This document shows, in pieces, positions 1 to 7,070 of a stretch of 27,917 nt of DNA. The first letter of the stretch is position 1. Each line of letters starts with the position of its first letter. The DNA is from Theionarchaea archaeon (GTDB taxonomy: Archaea > Methanobacteriota_B > Thermococci > Methanofastidiosales > SZ-28-30), in the NCBI GenBank assembly GCA_018992685.1, contig JACVGT010000043.1, positions 1-27,917 of the forward strand, read 5' to 3'. The notes beneath the pieces are model-generated. The model did no database searches. It worked only from the letters and a program-made list of their open reading frames with translations, and was not told where the DNA came from. The translations under genes were made by a program, and so were the position numbers.

Positions 1-2
1 AG

Positions 3-104
3 TACATCACCGACCCATACGGTGACTGTGACATCCTGATCATCGCAGGTGCTGACAGAGACGCCACCAGAGAAGCAGCTCAAGACCTGATTGACCAGCT
101 TTAA
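3..104 (+). CDS. C-terminal end of an S-layer-like protein (partial)
   Basis: Only the last 33 codons are inside the window; the gene is cut by the left edge and ends at TAA 102-104. The visible tail reads ...GDCDILIIAGADRDATREAA... and ends DLIDQL. A hydrophobic strand followed by AGADRDATREAA resembles the C-terminal end of archaeal S-layer proteins (S_layer_C type), where a 'VxGxDRxATxxAA' segment is common. Frame 3 is the only open plus-strand frame here. The protein would be secreted and form part of the cell envelope, but this rests on a short tail and is inference. Confidence 0.5.
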   Translation, partial: YITDPYGDCDILIIAGADRDATREAAQDLIDQL

Positions 105-108
105 ACCA

Positions 109-138
109 TATTTTTCTTTCTTTTTTGTTTATTTTCTC
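109..138 (+). terminator. T-rich transcription terminator after the S-layer-like gene
   Basis: Directly after the stop codon at 104 the plus strand carries several T-runs (TTTTT, TTTTTT, TTTT) with little interruption. Oligo-T tracts are the known archaeal intrinsic termination signal. No stem is needed and none is evident here. Confidence 0.5.
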
Positions 139-173
139 TTCTTTGTAACAATTTCTGAAAATCGTTTTGTCCA

Positions 174-239
174 AGGCCTGACTTCTCAGACAATGACAAA
201 TCATGATCCGTATCATAGTCTGAGGAGAGAACTAGGCCT
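174..239. other. Compound hairpin with three nested stems
   Basis: Three nested inverted repeats are visible. AGGCCT at 174-179 pairs with AGGCCT at 234-239. CTTCTCAGAC at 182-191 pairs with GTCTGAGGAG at 218-227 (one G-T wobble). ATGAT at 203-207 pairs with ATCAT at 212-216 around a four-base CCGT loop. It lies between two convergent transcription units: the S-layer-like gene ending at 104 and the Memo/AMMECR1 gene whose stop is at 286. It may be a terminator or processing element of the minus-strand operon, or a small RNA. No convincing C/D box set is present. Function is unknown. Confidence 0.45.
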
Positions 240-285
240 CATTCATTCTAAGACGCAATCTCTTTGTAAAATGCAGGGGCCTGAC

Positions 286-1761
286 TTACTCCTCGTGGAA
301 CACTTGGGCTGTGTAAACCTGCACCATCAACCTGCCCTGTTTCCAGTAATCGGCGGAAAGACCTGCCTTAACACACAACTGAGAAAGAAACTCCTCTGGA
401 TCTGGAAGTTGCTCCCATACCTGTGGAAGATATGTTGCCTTTTGTCTGCCCCACGTAACGATCACGCCTTTCTCTCTTATCTTCTCGCACAAGTCTTCAT
501 TGTCCTTATACCATATACGATGTGGTGTAGTGAGAACAGATATCTCAACAGATACCTCTCCAAGCTCATCATACGTAAGGGGCATGAACCGAGGATCTCT
601 CAGTGCGGCATTGACCGAATTCTTCATGACAGCCCGGTAGAGTGGGGTTCCCCATGTGAAGGTCCCAATGCACCCTCTGAGCATTCCCTTCTTATTCAGA
701 GTAACGAAACATGCTCCATTCTCTTTCAATTGCTGTGAAATGTCTGATTCATCAACATCAGGGAATGTACCCTCACTCAGGTATTGTTCCAGCGTTTGCC
801 TGGCCAACTGAAGCAGAAATCTCTGCTCCTGTTCATTCAGCATTGATTGATTATCAATTGAGAGTGCTCCGCAAAATGCTATTCCCATGTACCCCACCAC
901 CTGTTCTTTCCCTCCTGCAGTATCTCCTGAAGTTCTGTAGTCCAGGAGACTCCCCTGCCATCCGTTCTGCTGAGCCAAGTACATCACCGTTTCCATAGCT
1001 TTTGTCCCGCACGCTTCGCAGCGCGACATTCTGTCGAAGTCCAGGGCAGGCACGGCCATCGTGCAGGCTTCATCAAGCTCTCGTGCCTCCTCATACGGAT
1101 GATAGTGGCTGAGATCACTGGAGGCAACAACCAACGTTCGATCGTCAATATAAGGAGAAAGTGCAGAGGCAAGTTCCCGAGGGTCAATGTCCCCAATCAC
1201 AATGGGGACTATCTCAAAATCAGAGAGCACAGTCTGCAAGAATGGAAGCTGTACTTCCAGACAGTGCTCTTTAACATCTACATCGGGGACAGTGATAAAC
1301 CCATTCTTTTTCATGTCGGTAACCATGTCAGACACTTTGACCAGGCCCAAGGGTGTCTTATAATGTGTGTAGTCCGGGACAGACGCCCCCTGAAACCGTA
1401 CGTAGTGGGAGGGACCTATAAGAATAACGGTGTCGTAAACATCGTCAAGCTGCCCATAGCAGTATGCTGCAGTCAGTCCTGAATACACATATCCAGCATG
1501 AGGGCACACGAGAGCACGCATACTGGACATATTCAGGTCTGGAACCTGATCCAGGTACATTACAATAGATTGCTCCAATTCTTCCTGTGAAGAAGAGTAG
1601 AATTGTCCTGCCACAGCAGGCAATCGTACGATTTGTACGTCATCTGGTCCCTCAGAAACTTCAGACTCTTCTGAACGAAACGTTCTGATTCCGCAGTACA
1701 CACCTATTAACAGAGTGATTAGCAGGATCGCTCCCCAGTGCCTTCTGGTTGGACTTTTCAT
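286..1761 (-). CDS. Membrane-anchored AmmeMemoRadiSam system protein B-A fusion (Memo-like + AMMECR1)
   Basis: 491 residues. Residues 1-9 are basic (SPTRRHWG), followed by one membrane segment at about 10-27 (AILLITLLIGVYCGI), so the rest should face the outside. A Memo-like (AmmeMemoRadiSam B) domain spans about 45-300, with the family signatures LPAVAGQFY (47-55), CPHAGYVYSG around H88, GPSHY (116-120), the EVQLPFLQ segment and SSDLSHYHPYEEA. An AMMECR1 (A) domain spans about 310-491, with LRGCIGTF (361-368) and KNSVNAALRDPRF. The ATG at 1761 is chosen over the GTG at 1770 because it forms an ATGA overlap with the upstream radical SAM stop and has GGAG about 10 bases before it. The biochemical function of the system is not established; the A, B and radical SAM proteins are known to co-occur. 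The fusion and the export anchor are seen directly; the extracellular location is inferred. Confidence 0.9.
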   Translation of the reverse strand: MKSPTRRHWGAILLITLLIGVYCGIRTFRSEESEVSEGPDDVQIVRLPAVAGQFYSSSQEELEQSIVMYLDQVPDLNMSSMRALVCPHAGYVYSGLTAAYCYGQLDDVYDTVILIGPSHYVRFQGASVPDYTHYKTPLGLVKVSDMVTDMKKNGFITVPDVDVKEHCLEVQLPFLQTVLSDFEIVPIVIGDIDPRELASALSPYIDDRTLVVASSDLSHYHPYEEARELDEACTMAVPALDFDRMSRCEACGTKAMETVMYLAQQNGWQGSLLDYRTSGDTAGGKEQVVGYMGIAFCGALSIDNQSMLNEQEQRFLLQLARQTLEQYLSEGTFPDVDESDISQQLKENGACFVTLNKKGMLRGCIGTFTWGTPLYRAVMKNSVNAALRDPRFMPLTYDELGEVSVEISVLTTPHRIWYKDNEDLCEKIREKGVIVTWGRQKATYLPQVWEQLPDPEEFLSQLCVKAGLSADYWKQGRLMVQVYTAQVFHEE

Positions 1762-2942
1762 TTTGACCACACTCCTGCCACAGGTTCTCCACAGAAATCA
1801 CATGCTCCCTGGGAAATGTGCATCTGCATAACGAGGAACCCGTTCCTCTCAACCACTACCTTCTGGCAGGAAGGACACACCGTCTGCTGCTCCTCAATGC
1901 CTGGCACATTCCCGATATAGACATAGTGCAGCCCTTCCTCTGCAGCGATAGCGTGAGCCTTTTTGAGGATTTCAACAGGAGTGGGGGGCAGATGTTGCAG
2001 CTTGTAATCAGGATGAAATCGGGAAAAATGAAGCGGAAAATCGGGGCCAATGTTCTCATACAGCCATTGACACATCTCACGGATCATGTCCAGATCGTCT
2101 GTCCAGGTGGGAACGACGAGATTGGTTATTTCAACCCACACCTTCTCCTCTTTCAATATTTTCAGAGTGTCGAGCACAGGCTGAAGCATCCCTGCATTAA
2201 GTTCGTGATAGATTTTATCATCAAAGCTCTTCAGGTCCACGTTGGCTGCATCCAGATACTGGCACAAGTCTCTCAGGGGAAGCTCGTTCATGTAGCCATT
2301 GGTCACCCAGATATTCTTGATTTTTCTTTCTGTGGCAATTCGGGCTGTATCGTACATGTACTCATACCAGGCTGTGGGTTCGCTGTAGGTATAGGCGATG
2401 CTCTGGCATCCTCCCTGTTCTGCTCTCATCACCACCTCCTGCGGGAACAATTCCATGTTTGTGGTTTCTTCCGGGCTTCTCTGAGATATTTCCCAGTTCT
2501 GGCAGTTGAGGCACCTAAAGTTACACCCTGCAGTGGCCAGGGAATAAACAGAAGAAGAAGGAAGGAAGTGGAAGAGGGGTTTTTTCTCTACAGGGTCTAC
2601 GTGCACAGCACAGGGATTTCCATATGCCAGCGTGTATAGTGTACCCTTGTAGTTAGTTTTGTTGCGGCATACACTCCCGATTCCTTCTCGTAGCACACAC
2701 TGGTTGGGGCAGACCTGGCACTTGACGTAATCTCCAAGGGTAATATAGTGATATCCCTCCTTAGACCACTTCCAGGGCTGTCCACTGCTGCTGGATTCAG
2801 GAATGGGTTCACGCTGCAATAGTCTAGAGATCCCATATCCGCCCAAAGCAATTGCAGCTCCCGCCACCACAGACTTTTTAATGAAGTCTCTTCGCGATAT
2901 GGGTTCTCTACTTTCCATGCAGAGAGCTAATCCTTGGGTCAT
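1758..2942 (-). CDS. AmmeMemoRadiSam system radical SAM enzyme with Tat signal
   Basis: 394 residues from the chosen ATG at 2942, which has GGAG ten bases upstream; ATG 2918 and ATG 2993 are alternatives. Near the N-terminus is a twin-arginine motif SRRDFIKK followed by a hydrophobic stretch (VVAGAAIALGGYGI), as in Tat-exported proteins. A Cys cluster (CQVCPNQC) precedes the radical SAM motif CNFRCLNC (CX3CX2C; Cys 140, 144 and 147), which binds the 4Fe-4S cluster and SAM. The C-terminus has a CPSC...CDFC zinc-ribbon-like pair. KKPLFHFLPS before the CX3CX2C is typical of this family (pflA-like, COG1180). It is translationally coupled (ATGA) to the downstream B-A fusion, so the complete system is encoded in two genes. 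Export of an oxygen-sensitive Fe-S enzyme is unusual; the Tat motif is clear, but its use is inference. Confidence 0.9.
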   Translation of the reverse strand: MTQGLALCMESREPISRRDFIKKSVVAGAAIALGGYGISRLLQREPIPESSSSGQPWKWSKEGYHYITLGDYVKCQVCPNQCVLREGIGSVCRNKTNYKGTLYTLAYGNPCAVHVDPVEKKPLFHFLPSSSVYSLATAGCNFRCLNCQNWEISQRSPEETTNMELFPQEVVMRAEQGGCQSIAYTYSEPTAWYEYMYDTARIATERKIKNIWVTNGYMNELPLRDLCQYLDAANVDLKSFDDKIYHELNAGMLQPVLDTLKILKEEKVWVEITNLVVPTWTDDLDMIREMCQWLYENIGPDFPLHFSRFHPDYKLQHLPPTPVEILKKAHAIAAEEGLHYVYIGNVPGIEEQQTVCPSCQKVVVERNGFLVMQMHISQGACDFCGEPVAGVWSK

Positions 2943-3045
2943 AAAAGGATTTCTCCTGTGGGCCAAAGAGTCACCACCCCCGGGAAAAATCATGCCACAG
3001 GACGCATCACTAGAGCATTCTCAATCAGAGAGGACAAAGGAAAAG

Positions 3046-3053
3046 TTTATATT
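3046..3053 (+). promoter_or_regulatory. TATA box for the winged-helix/transglutaminase-like pair
   Basis: TTTATATT with purine-rich sequence (GGAAAAG) just upstream, as expected for an archaeal BRE/TATA. Transcription would start near 3073-3078, just before GGTGA (3077-3081) and the GTG at 3086. It sits in the short gap between divergent operons. Confidence 0.5.
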
Positions 3054-3085
3054 ACTCTACATGAGGATAGTTTCCTGGTGATTAC

Positions 3086-4057
3086 GTGGGATTAGAGAAC
3101 GATATTTTGAGAACTTTGAACAGGGGACCTCGGACCTTTGAGGGACTGAAAACTGAATTTCCCCACAAGAACCTTGTCCAAATTCTCATAACTATGGAAA
3201 AGAAGAACCTGGCAGAGAACAGAGAGGGGGCCTGGTTCATAACCGAAAAAGGGCAGGCAAGAATGTCCCGGAGAGGCTATGCACTGGCCAGTCTGTTGGT
3301 TATTCCCATCGTTGTGTTTGTTCTCCTGTCAGCTCAGTATCAGGCTGCTTATACGGACGTATTGAGCCAGAATGAAACACTCCTGCGCCAGAAGCAAGAC
3401 GCTGATTCTCAGCTATCTCAGATGAATGCACATGTCCAGCAGGCAGAAGGGAGATACCAATCCGTTCTGGACGAATTAGCAGAAGAAGAGGAAAAGACTT
3501 CTCAGTTGAATGAATCACTTGCTGCCTCTCAGAACTCATTGAATTCTGCACAAGAAGAACTCTTGTATTTCCAGTGCCTGGAACAGTGCACCCCAAACAC
3601 GTTCGTGACTGTGGATAATACATATGTAAAGGCAAAGGTAGAGGAGATAACTTCAGGACTCACAACCCTCAAACAGAGGCAAGTAGCAGTGTTCAATTTT
3701 GTACGGGATGACATTGAAGATGACGAGTCTGTGTTCCGGTTCGGCAGAACGGATCTGTGGGAGTACCCTGAGGACATTCTCAGACGTGGGAAAGGACATT
3801 ACGAAGACAAGTACCTGTTGCTTCTGACCATGCTACGCATGGTGGGAACTCCTTCGGAGCATGTAAAATTCATAGCTGCAGAAGTGGATGGCTATAGTGG
3901 CTGGATCTGGGTGGAGGTGTATGATGGAACTACCTGGTGGATGCTGGATCCCTTTGAAGGTTTTGGCTTTACCACGACTCCAAAAGATGAGTTCTATGAA
4001 GAATACACGGTAGAGGTGATATGGTGGTTCAACGATGTACAGTACCGGAGAGTGTGA
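3086..4057 (+). CDS. Winged-helix, membrane, coiled-coil protein with inactive transglutaminase-like domain
   Basis: 323 residues; GTG start with GGTGA five bases upstream. Residues 1-58 look like a cytoplasmic winged helix (DILRTLNRGPRTFEGL ... WFITEKGQARM). One membrane helix lies at about 64-84. A heptad-rich, Gln/Glu-rich coiled coil lies at about 92-160. The C-terminal 170-323 aligns with the transglutaminase-like domain of the next gene. In that alignment the catalytic Cys (GDCEDRS in the neighbour) is Tyr239 (GHYEDKY) and the catalytic His (GHAW) is Trp273 (GWIW), while Asp288 remains. The domain should therefore bind rather than cleave or cross-link. The layout (DNA-binding domain inside, sensor-like domain outside) suggests a one-component transmembrane regulator; that role is inference. 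It ends five bases before the next ATG. Confidence 0.75.
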   Translation: MGLENDILRTLNRGPRTFEGLKTEFPHKNLVQILITMEKKNLAENREGAWFITEKGQARMSRRGYALASLLVIPIVVFVLLSAQYQAAYTDVLSQNETLLRQKQDADSQLSQMNAHVQQAEGRYQSVLDELAEEEEKTSQLNESLAASQNSLNSAQEELLYFQCLEQCTPNTFVTVDNTYVKAKVEEITSGLTTLKQRQVAVFNFVRDDIEDDESVFRFGRTDLWEYPEDILRRGKGHYEDKYLLLLTMLRMVGTPSEHVKFIAAEVDGYSGWIWVEVYDGTTWWMLDPFEGFGFTTTPKDEFYEEYTVEVIWWFNDVQYRRV

Positions 4058-4061
4058 TATC

Positions 4062-4946
4062 ATGAACAAGAAACCAGTGCTCCTGGCTTGCGGATTGGCT
4101 GCAGTCATGATTGTCTTTATGGGCACAACCTATCAGTACTCTGTCCTACAGCAGGAAGAACTCGACAAGAGCGTCTCCATAACTGAGGAAACACAGAGGG
4201 TGAGAGGAGAAATCACCTCCGCTGAATCGGGGCTTCAACAAACTGAGCAGAAGATTGCGGAAACGGAAGATCTCATACCTGTGGAGCAACAGGAACAGGC
4301 AGGACTCAGGCAGCAGATTGATGAACTCGATTCACAAGAATCTGTTCTGGAAAGTGAAATAGACCTTCAGAAGAGGATTCTGACCAAAGATCCCCGGGTG
4401 CTCATTACAACTGATGACCCAGTTGTCATTGCCAAGGTTGAGGAAGTGACCCGTCTGTGCAGGACAACGGAAGAAAAGCAGCAGGCCATCTTTGAGTATG
4501 TGCGCAAAGAGATAGAGTACGTCACAGAAGGAAATCCCAAAGAGTGGAAATACCCCAAAGAATTCCTGGCCTTCAAATTCGATTTCTGGCAGCTACCGAG
4601 GGAGACCATTGAGTGGAGAAAGGGCGACTGCGAAGACAGGTCCATTCTGTTGTGTACCATGATGCGCATAGCAGGTGTTCCGGCGAGTAACGTAAAGGTA
4701 GTACTTGGAGTGATCCATTACTCGGGGGGCATGAGCGGTCATGCATGGATTGAGTTCGAAATGGGAGGTACCTGGTATGCTCTGGAATCAACCTGCCCCA
4801 CGTGTAACTATATCGAGAAGGATCTATACTACAGCTATTTCAATCCTGATCTCTGGGGATGGTTTAATGACAAGGAATATCATGACCTGAAGTCAGCTGA
4901 CTCTAATTCGGGTGCTCTGATAGGCAGTGAAACCTCTTATTTCTAA
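4062..4946 (+). CDS. Membrane-anchored transglutaminase-like protease/transferase
   Basis: 294 residues. The N-terminal segment 5-24 is a membrane anchor (VLLACGLAAVMIVFM), followed by a coiled coil at about 30-108 (TEETQRVRGEITSAESGLQQ and similar). A transglutaminase-like domain at about 115-275 keeps Cys190 in KGDCEDRSILL and His227 in SGHAWIEF. The third position is Glu242 (WYALEST) instead of the usual Asp. The family contains thiol enzymes that hydrolyse or cross-link peptides, and the orientation predicts an extracellular active site. A CPTC pair at 245-248 may bind metal or form a disulphide. The start follows the previous stop by four bases, so the two genes form an operon and are paralogues of each other. 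Substrate is unknown. Confidence 0.75.
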   Translation: MNKKPVLLACGLAAVMIVFMGTTYQYSVLQQEELDKSVSITEETQRVRGEITSAESGLQQTEQKIAETEDLIPVEQQEQAGLRQQIDELDSQESVLESEIDLQKRILTKDPRVLITTDDPVVIAKVEEVTRLCRTTEEKQQAIFEYVRKEIEYVTEGNPKEWKYPKEFLAFKFDFWQLPRETIEWRKGDCEDRSILLCTMMRIAGVPASNVKVVLGVIHYSGGMSGHAWIEFEMGGTWYALESTCPTCNYIEKDLYYSYFNPDLWGWFNDKEYHDLKSADSNSGALIGSETSYF

Positions 4947-5314
4947 TTTTTTCCTCTTTGACTTCTTATTCTTCATTGAGAATCAAAACAGATTCTTATG
5001 AGGTATTTCTTCTGGCTGTTCCGGTCTGGTGAAAGAGCTTCCCGACCACGTGAGTCAGCATCCTTTAAGGAACACGTACCCCATCCAGTGGTGGTTTCAT
5101 CTGGCGTCCAGAATATCAGAGTACACCTATTCAAATCCTCGATTGAAGGGAGGAATGCTTTGTCATGGGGAAATCCGCCTGTTTGTCCTTCCCCTTTCCG
5201 AAACCTATTTATATACCTAAGTAAAGACAATGTATTATTCAGCTCAAAACAGTTGCCTAGGGAGTACTGAGTAATGGCGTGGAAATCTCAAATTGCCTTA
5301 AGGGAGGTGACAAA
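4947..5314. other. 368-base intergenic region: terminator, empty stretch, promoter and leader
   Basis: A T-run (4947-4959) immediately after the stop codon can terminate the transglutaminase operon. From about 4961 to 5200 I see no gene; short open frames on both strands lack ribosome-binding sites and family resemblance. A promoter lies at 5198-5216, followed by an untranslated leader of about 75 bases that ends in a strong Shine-Dalgarno sequence. Confidence 0.5.
5198..5216 (+). promoter_or_regulatory. BRE/TATA promoter of the SHOCT-protein gene
   Basis: CCGAAAC (BRE-like) runs straight into CTATTTATATACC, a strong archaeal TATA box. Transcription would start near 5238, giving a leader of roughly 75 bases before the ATG at 5315. 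GGGAGGTGA at 5302-5310 is a near-perfect Shine-Dalgarno sequence four bases before that ATG. Confidence 0.65.
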
Positions 5315-7045
5315 ATGAAAAAAGTGATAGTTTGTGTAAGTGCAATGTTGCTCCTACTGAGTGCCATCCCTGTTACAACTGGTGCGGAGCGCATCAAGGT
5401 ACTTGTGGATGAATCTCGGGTAGTCACAATTCCTGAAGAGGAACAAGATGTCTTCATTGAGGAGGTGGACTTCCCTCGATCTGCTGATTGGAAATTCTCT
5501 TTTGATAACGACGATGAGTTTTGGGGTCTTGGCATTCTCTCAAAGAGGATTCAGGAAGTTGCGAGTGTTGATGTCAGGAAATCAGGAAAGCTCAGCTACA
5601 ACTCTCTCAAGAACTATGATGTGCTGATAATAGCCTCATTTGAGGAAAGCTACAGTTCCTCTGAGGCAGATGCCATCAGGCAATTCGTAGAGAATGGAGG
5701 TGGCTTGCTACTATTGGCAGCTCCCGAAGCCTCAAGTAACAGTATTTCACGTTCTTTCGATGTCCAGTTTTCCTCTGAAACAGTAACCATCGCCAGAGAT
5801 AAAGTCGGCACGTCTTCACTAAAATGGTATGCCTGGATCGAAAGAGGCATCTTGATGGGATTTCCTGCAGTGTACTATTCAGAAATCGAAGATTTCAAAT
5901 CCCATCCTGTTACCAGTGGAATCACGGAGTTCACAATGCACGAAGGAATTCCCATCACAGGCTTTGAGTCAGGAAAAGTCCTCGCCACTTCTGGAGATGA
6001 CACATATGCGGACAAATCTGGGATTGGACAGGGCTCCAAGGGTGACGATGAGGAAGAAGGACCTTTTGATATCCTGTTGGCCATGGAAGTGGACAAGGGG
6101 AGAGCAGTCTTCTTCTCAAGCCAGATGTCATTTTGGAACTGCATTGTTCAAAAGGAATCTAAGAACATGGATCTCGTGGTCAATGCAGTAGAATGGCTTG
6201 GCGAACCTGGAGGCCCGTACAAACAGTACAAACTCAAAAATGAACAGGCACAGGGAACACTTTCCAACGCCGTCTCGCTATACCAGAATCACAAGTTTTC
6301 TCAGGCCATAACAGAGTTTGGGAAAGCCATAGAGAGTTTTGAACAATCAAATGAAATATACACCAACGCAGAAGCTAATACTGGTATTGAAGAGGCCAAT
6401 ACCTACATTGAGAAGTGCAACATCGGAAATGAAGCTAATACCTTCTTTGATCAGGCTATGGACTACTATGGTAAACGGGAATACGAGAGCGCTATCGAAG
6501 AGTTCGCCAAAGCTCAGGAGAAATATCAGGAGATCGAGTATACAGAACGGGCTCAAGAATGTACAGACAAGGTAGAAGAAAGCCAGGCTTGGATTTCCCT
6601 CAGAGATGAGGCAACTCAGTTGCTGGACCAGGGAGAAGAATCACTCAAGACAGCCCCGAGCACCTTCAACACGTCAGGATACGAACAGAGCAGAACAATA
6701 TTCGAACAGGCCAAAACAAAGTGGGAAGAGTACGATGACCCGGAAAAGGAAACTACGTGTCAGGAAAAGATCGATCTGTGCAACCAGGAAATCGCTAGGA
6801 TCGAGAAGTTCAGGATGATGACCATCATAGTGGTGGTAGTCGTTGTAGTGATCGTCATTGTAGTAGTGGTGGTTCTGGTGAAGAGGAAAAAGCCAAAGCC
6901 AGTGGAAGCTGCCGCTCCAGAACAGCCTGCTCCACCTGGGGAAGGGGAGAAAAGTGCTCTGGAGACATTAGACGAACGGTATGCCAAAGGGGAAATCGCC
7001 AAAGAGGAATACGAAAAGCTGAAATCAATACTGGAGAAGGAGTGA
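5315..7045 (+). CDS. Secreted GATase-like/TPR membrane protein with C-terminal SHOCT motif
   Basis: 576 residues from ATG 5315, preceded by GGGAGGTGA; the in-frame GTG at 5279 lacks such a site. Residues 1-24 form a signal peptide (KKVIVCVSAMLLLLSAIPVTTGA). Residues about 40-270 resemble the class-I glutamine-amidotransferase-like fold found in DUF4350/IFT52-like domains: the strand YDVLIIASFEESY, then AIRQFVENGGGLLLLAAPEA. No catalytic Cys-His-Glu triad is apparent. Residues about 305-490 are Ala/Glu/Gln-rich helical repeats of TPR type (FSQAITEFGKAIESF, YESAIEEFAKAQEKY). A membrane helix at 501-522 consists almost only of Val and Ile, followed by KRKKPKP as a stop-transfer signal. The last 30 residues (ALETLDERYAKGEIAKEEYEKL) are a SHOCT motif facing the cytoplasm. 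Most of the protein is predicted outside. Its role is unknown; a scaffold for assembly is plausible. Confidence 0.75.
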   Translation: MKKVIVCVSAMLLLLSAIPVTTGAERIKVLVDESRVVTIPEEEQDVFIEEVDFPRSADWKFSFDNDDEFWGLGILSKRIQEVASVDVRKSGKLSYNSLKNYDVLIIASFEESYSSSEADAIRQFVENGGGLLLLAAPEASSNSISRSFDVQFSSETVTIARDKVGTSSLKWYAWIERGILMGFPAVYYSEIEDFKSHPVTSGITEFTMHEGIPITGFESGKVLATSGDDTYADKSGIGQGSKGDDEEEGPFDILLAMEVDKGRAVFFSSQMSFWNCIVQKESKNMDLVVNAVEWLGEPGGPYKQYKLKNEQAQGTLSNAVSLYQNHKFSQAITEFGKAIESFEQSNEIYTNAEANTGIEEANTYIEKCNIGNEANTFFDQAMDYYGKREYESAIEEFAKAQEKYQEIEYTERAQECTDKVEESQAWISLRDEATQLLDQGEESLKTAPSTFNTSGYEQSRTIFEQAKTKWEEYDDPEKETTCQEKIDLCNQEIARIEKFRMMTIIVVVVVVVIVIVVVVVLVKRKKPKPVEAAAPEQPAPPGEGEKSALETLDERYAKGEIAKEEYEKLKSILEKE

Positions 7046-7054
7046 ATCACAGGA

Positions 7055-7070
7055 CTCTTTCTCTTTTTTA
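7055..7070 (+). terminator. T-rich terminator of the SHOCT-protein gene
   Basis: TCTTTCTCTTTTTTA follows the stop codon at 7045 by about ten bases. It overlaps the last codon of the convergent truA gene, leaving only 22 bases between the two stop codons. Confidence 0.45.

Noticed and set aside
174-239. C/D box sRNA
   Set aside because: ATGAT and CTGA segments exist on both strands, but a proper C, D', C', D order with spacers of guide length is not found.
91-738. 215-residue open frame covering the S-layer gene end and the AMMECR1 region
   Set aside because: It overlaps the terminator and hairpin and runs antisense to the AMMECR1 domain; its composition is not protein-like.
1818-2639. 273-residue open frame on the plus strand opposite the radical SAM gene
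   Set aside because: It is the antisense shadow of a clear CX3CX2C radical SAM gene, has no ribosome-binding site and shows no family motif.
4998-5270. 90- and 63-residue frames in the intergenic region before the SHOCT-protein gene
   Set aside because: No ribosome-binding site, no promoter in front, no recognisable motif, and they run over the TATA box of the next gene.
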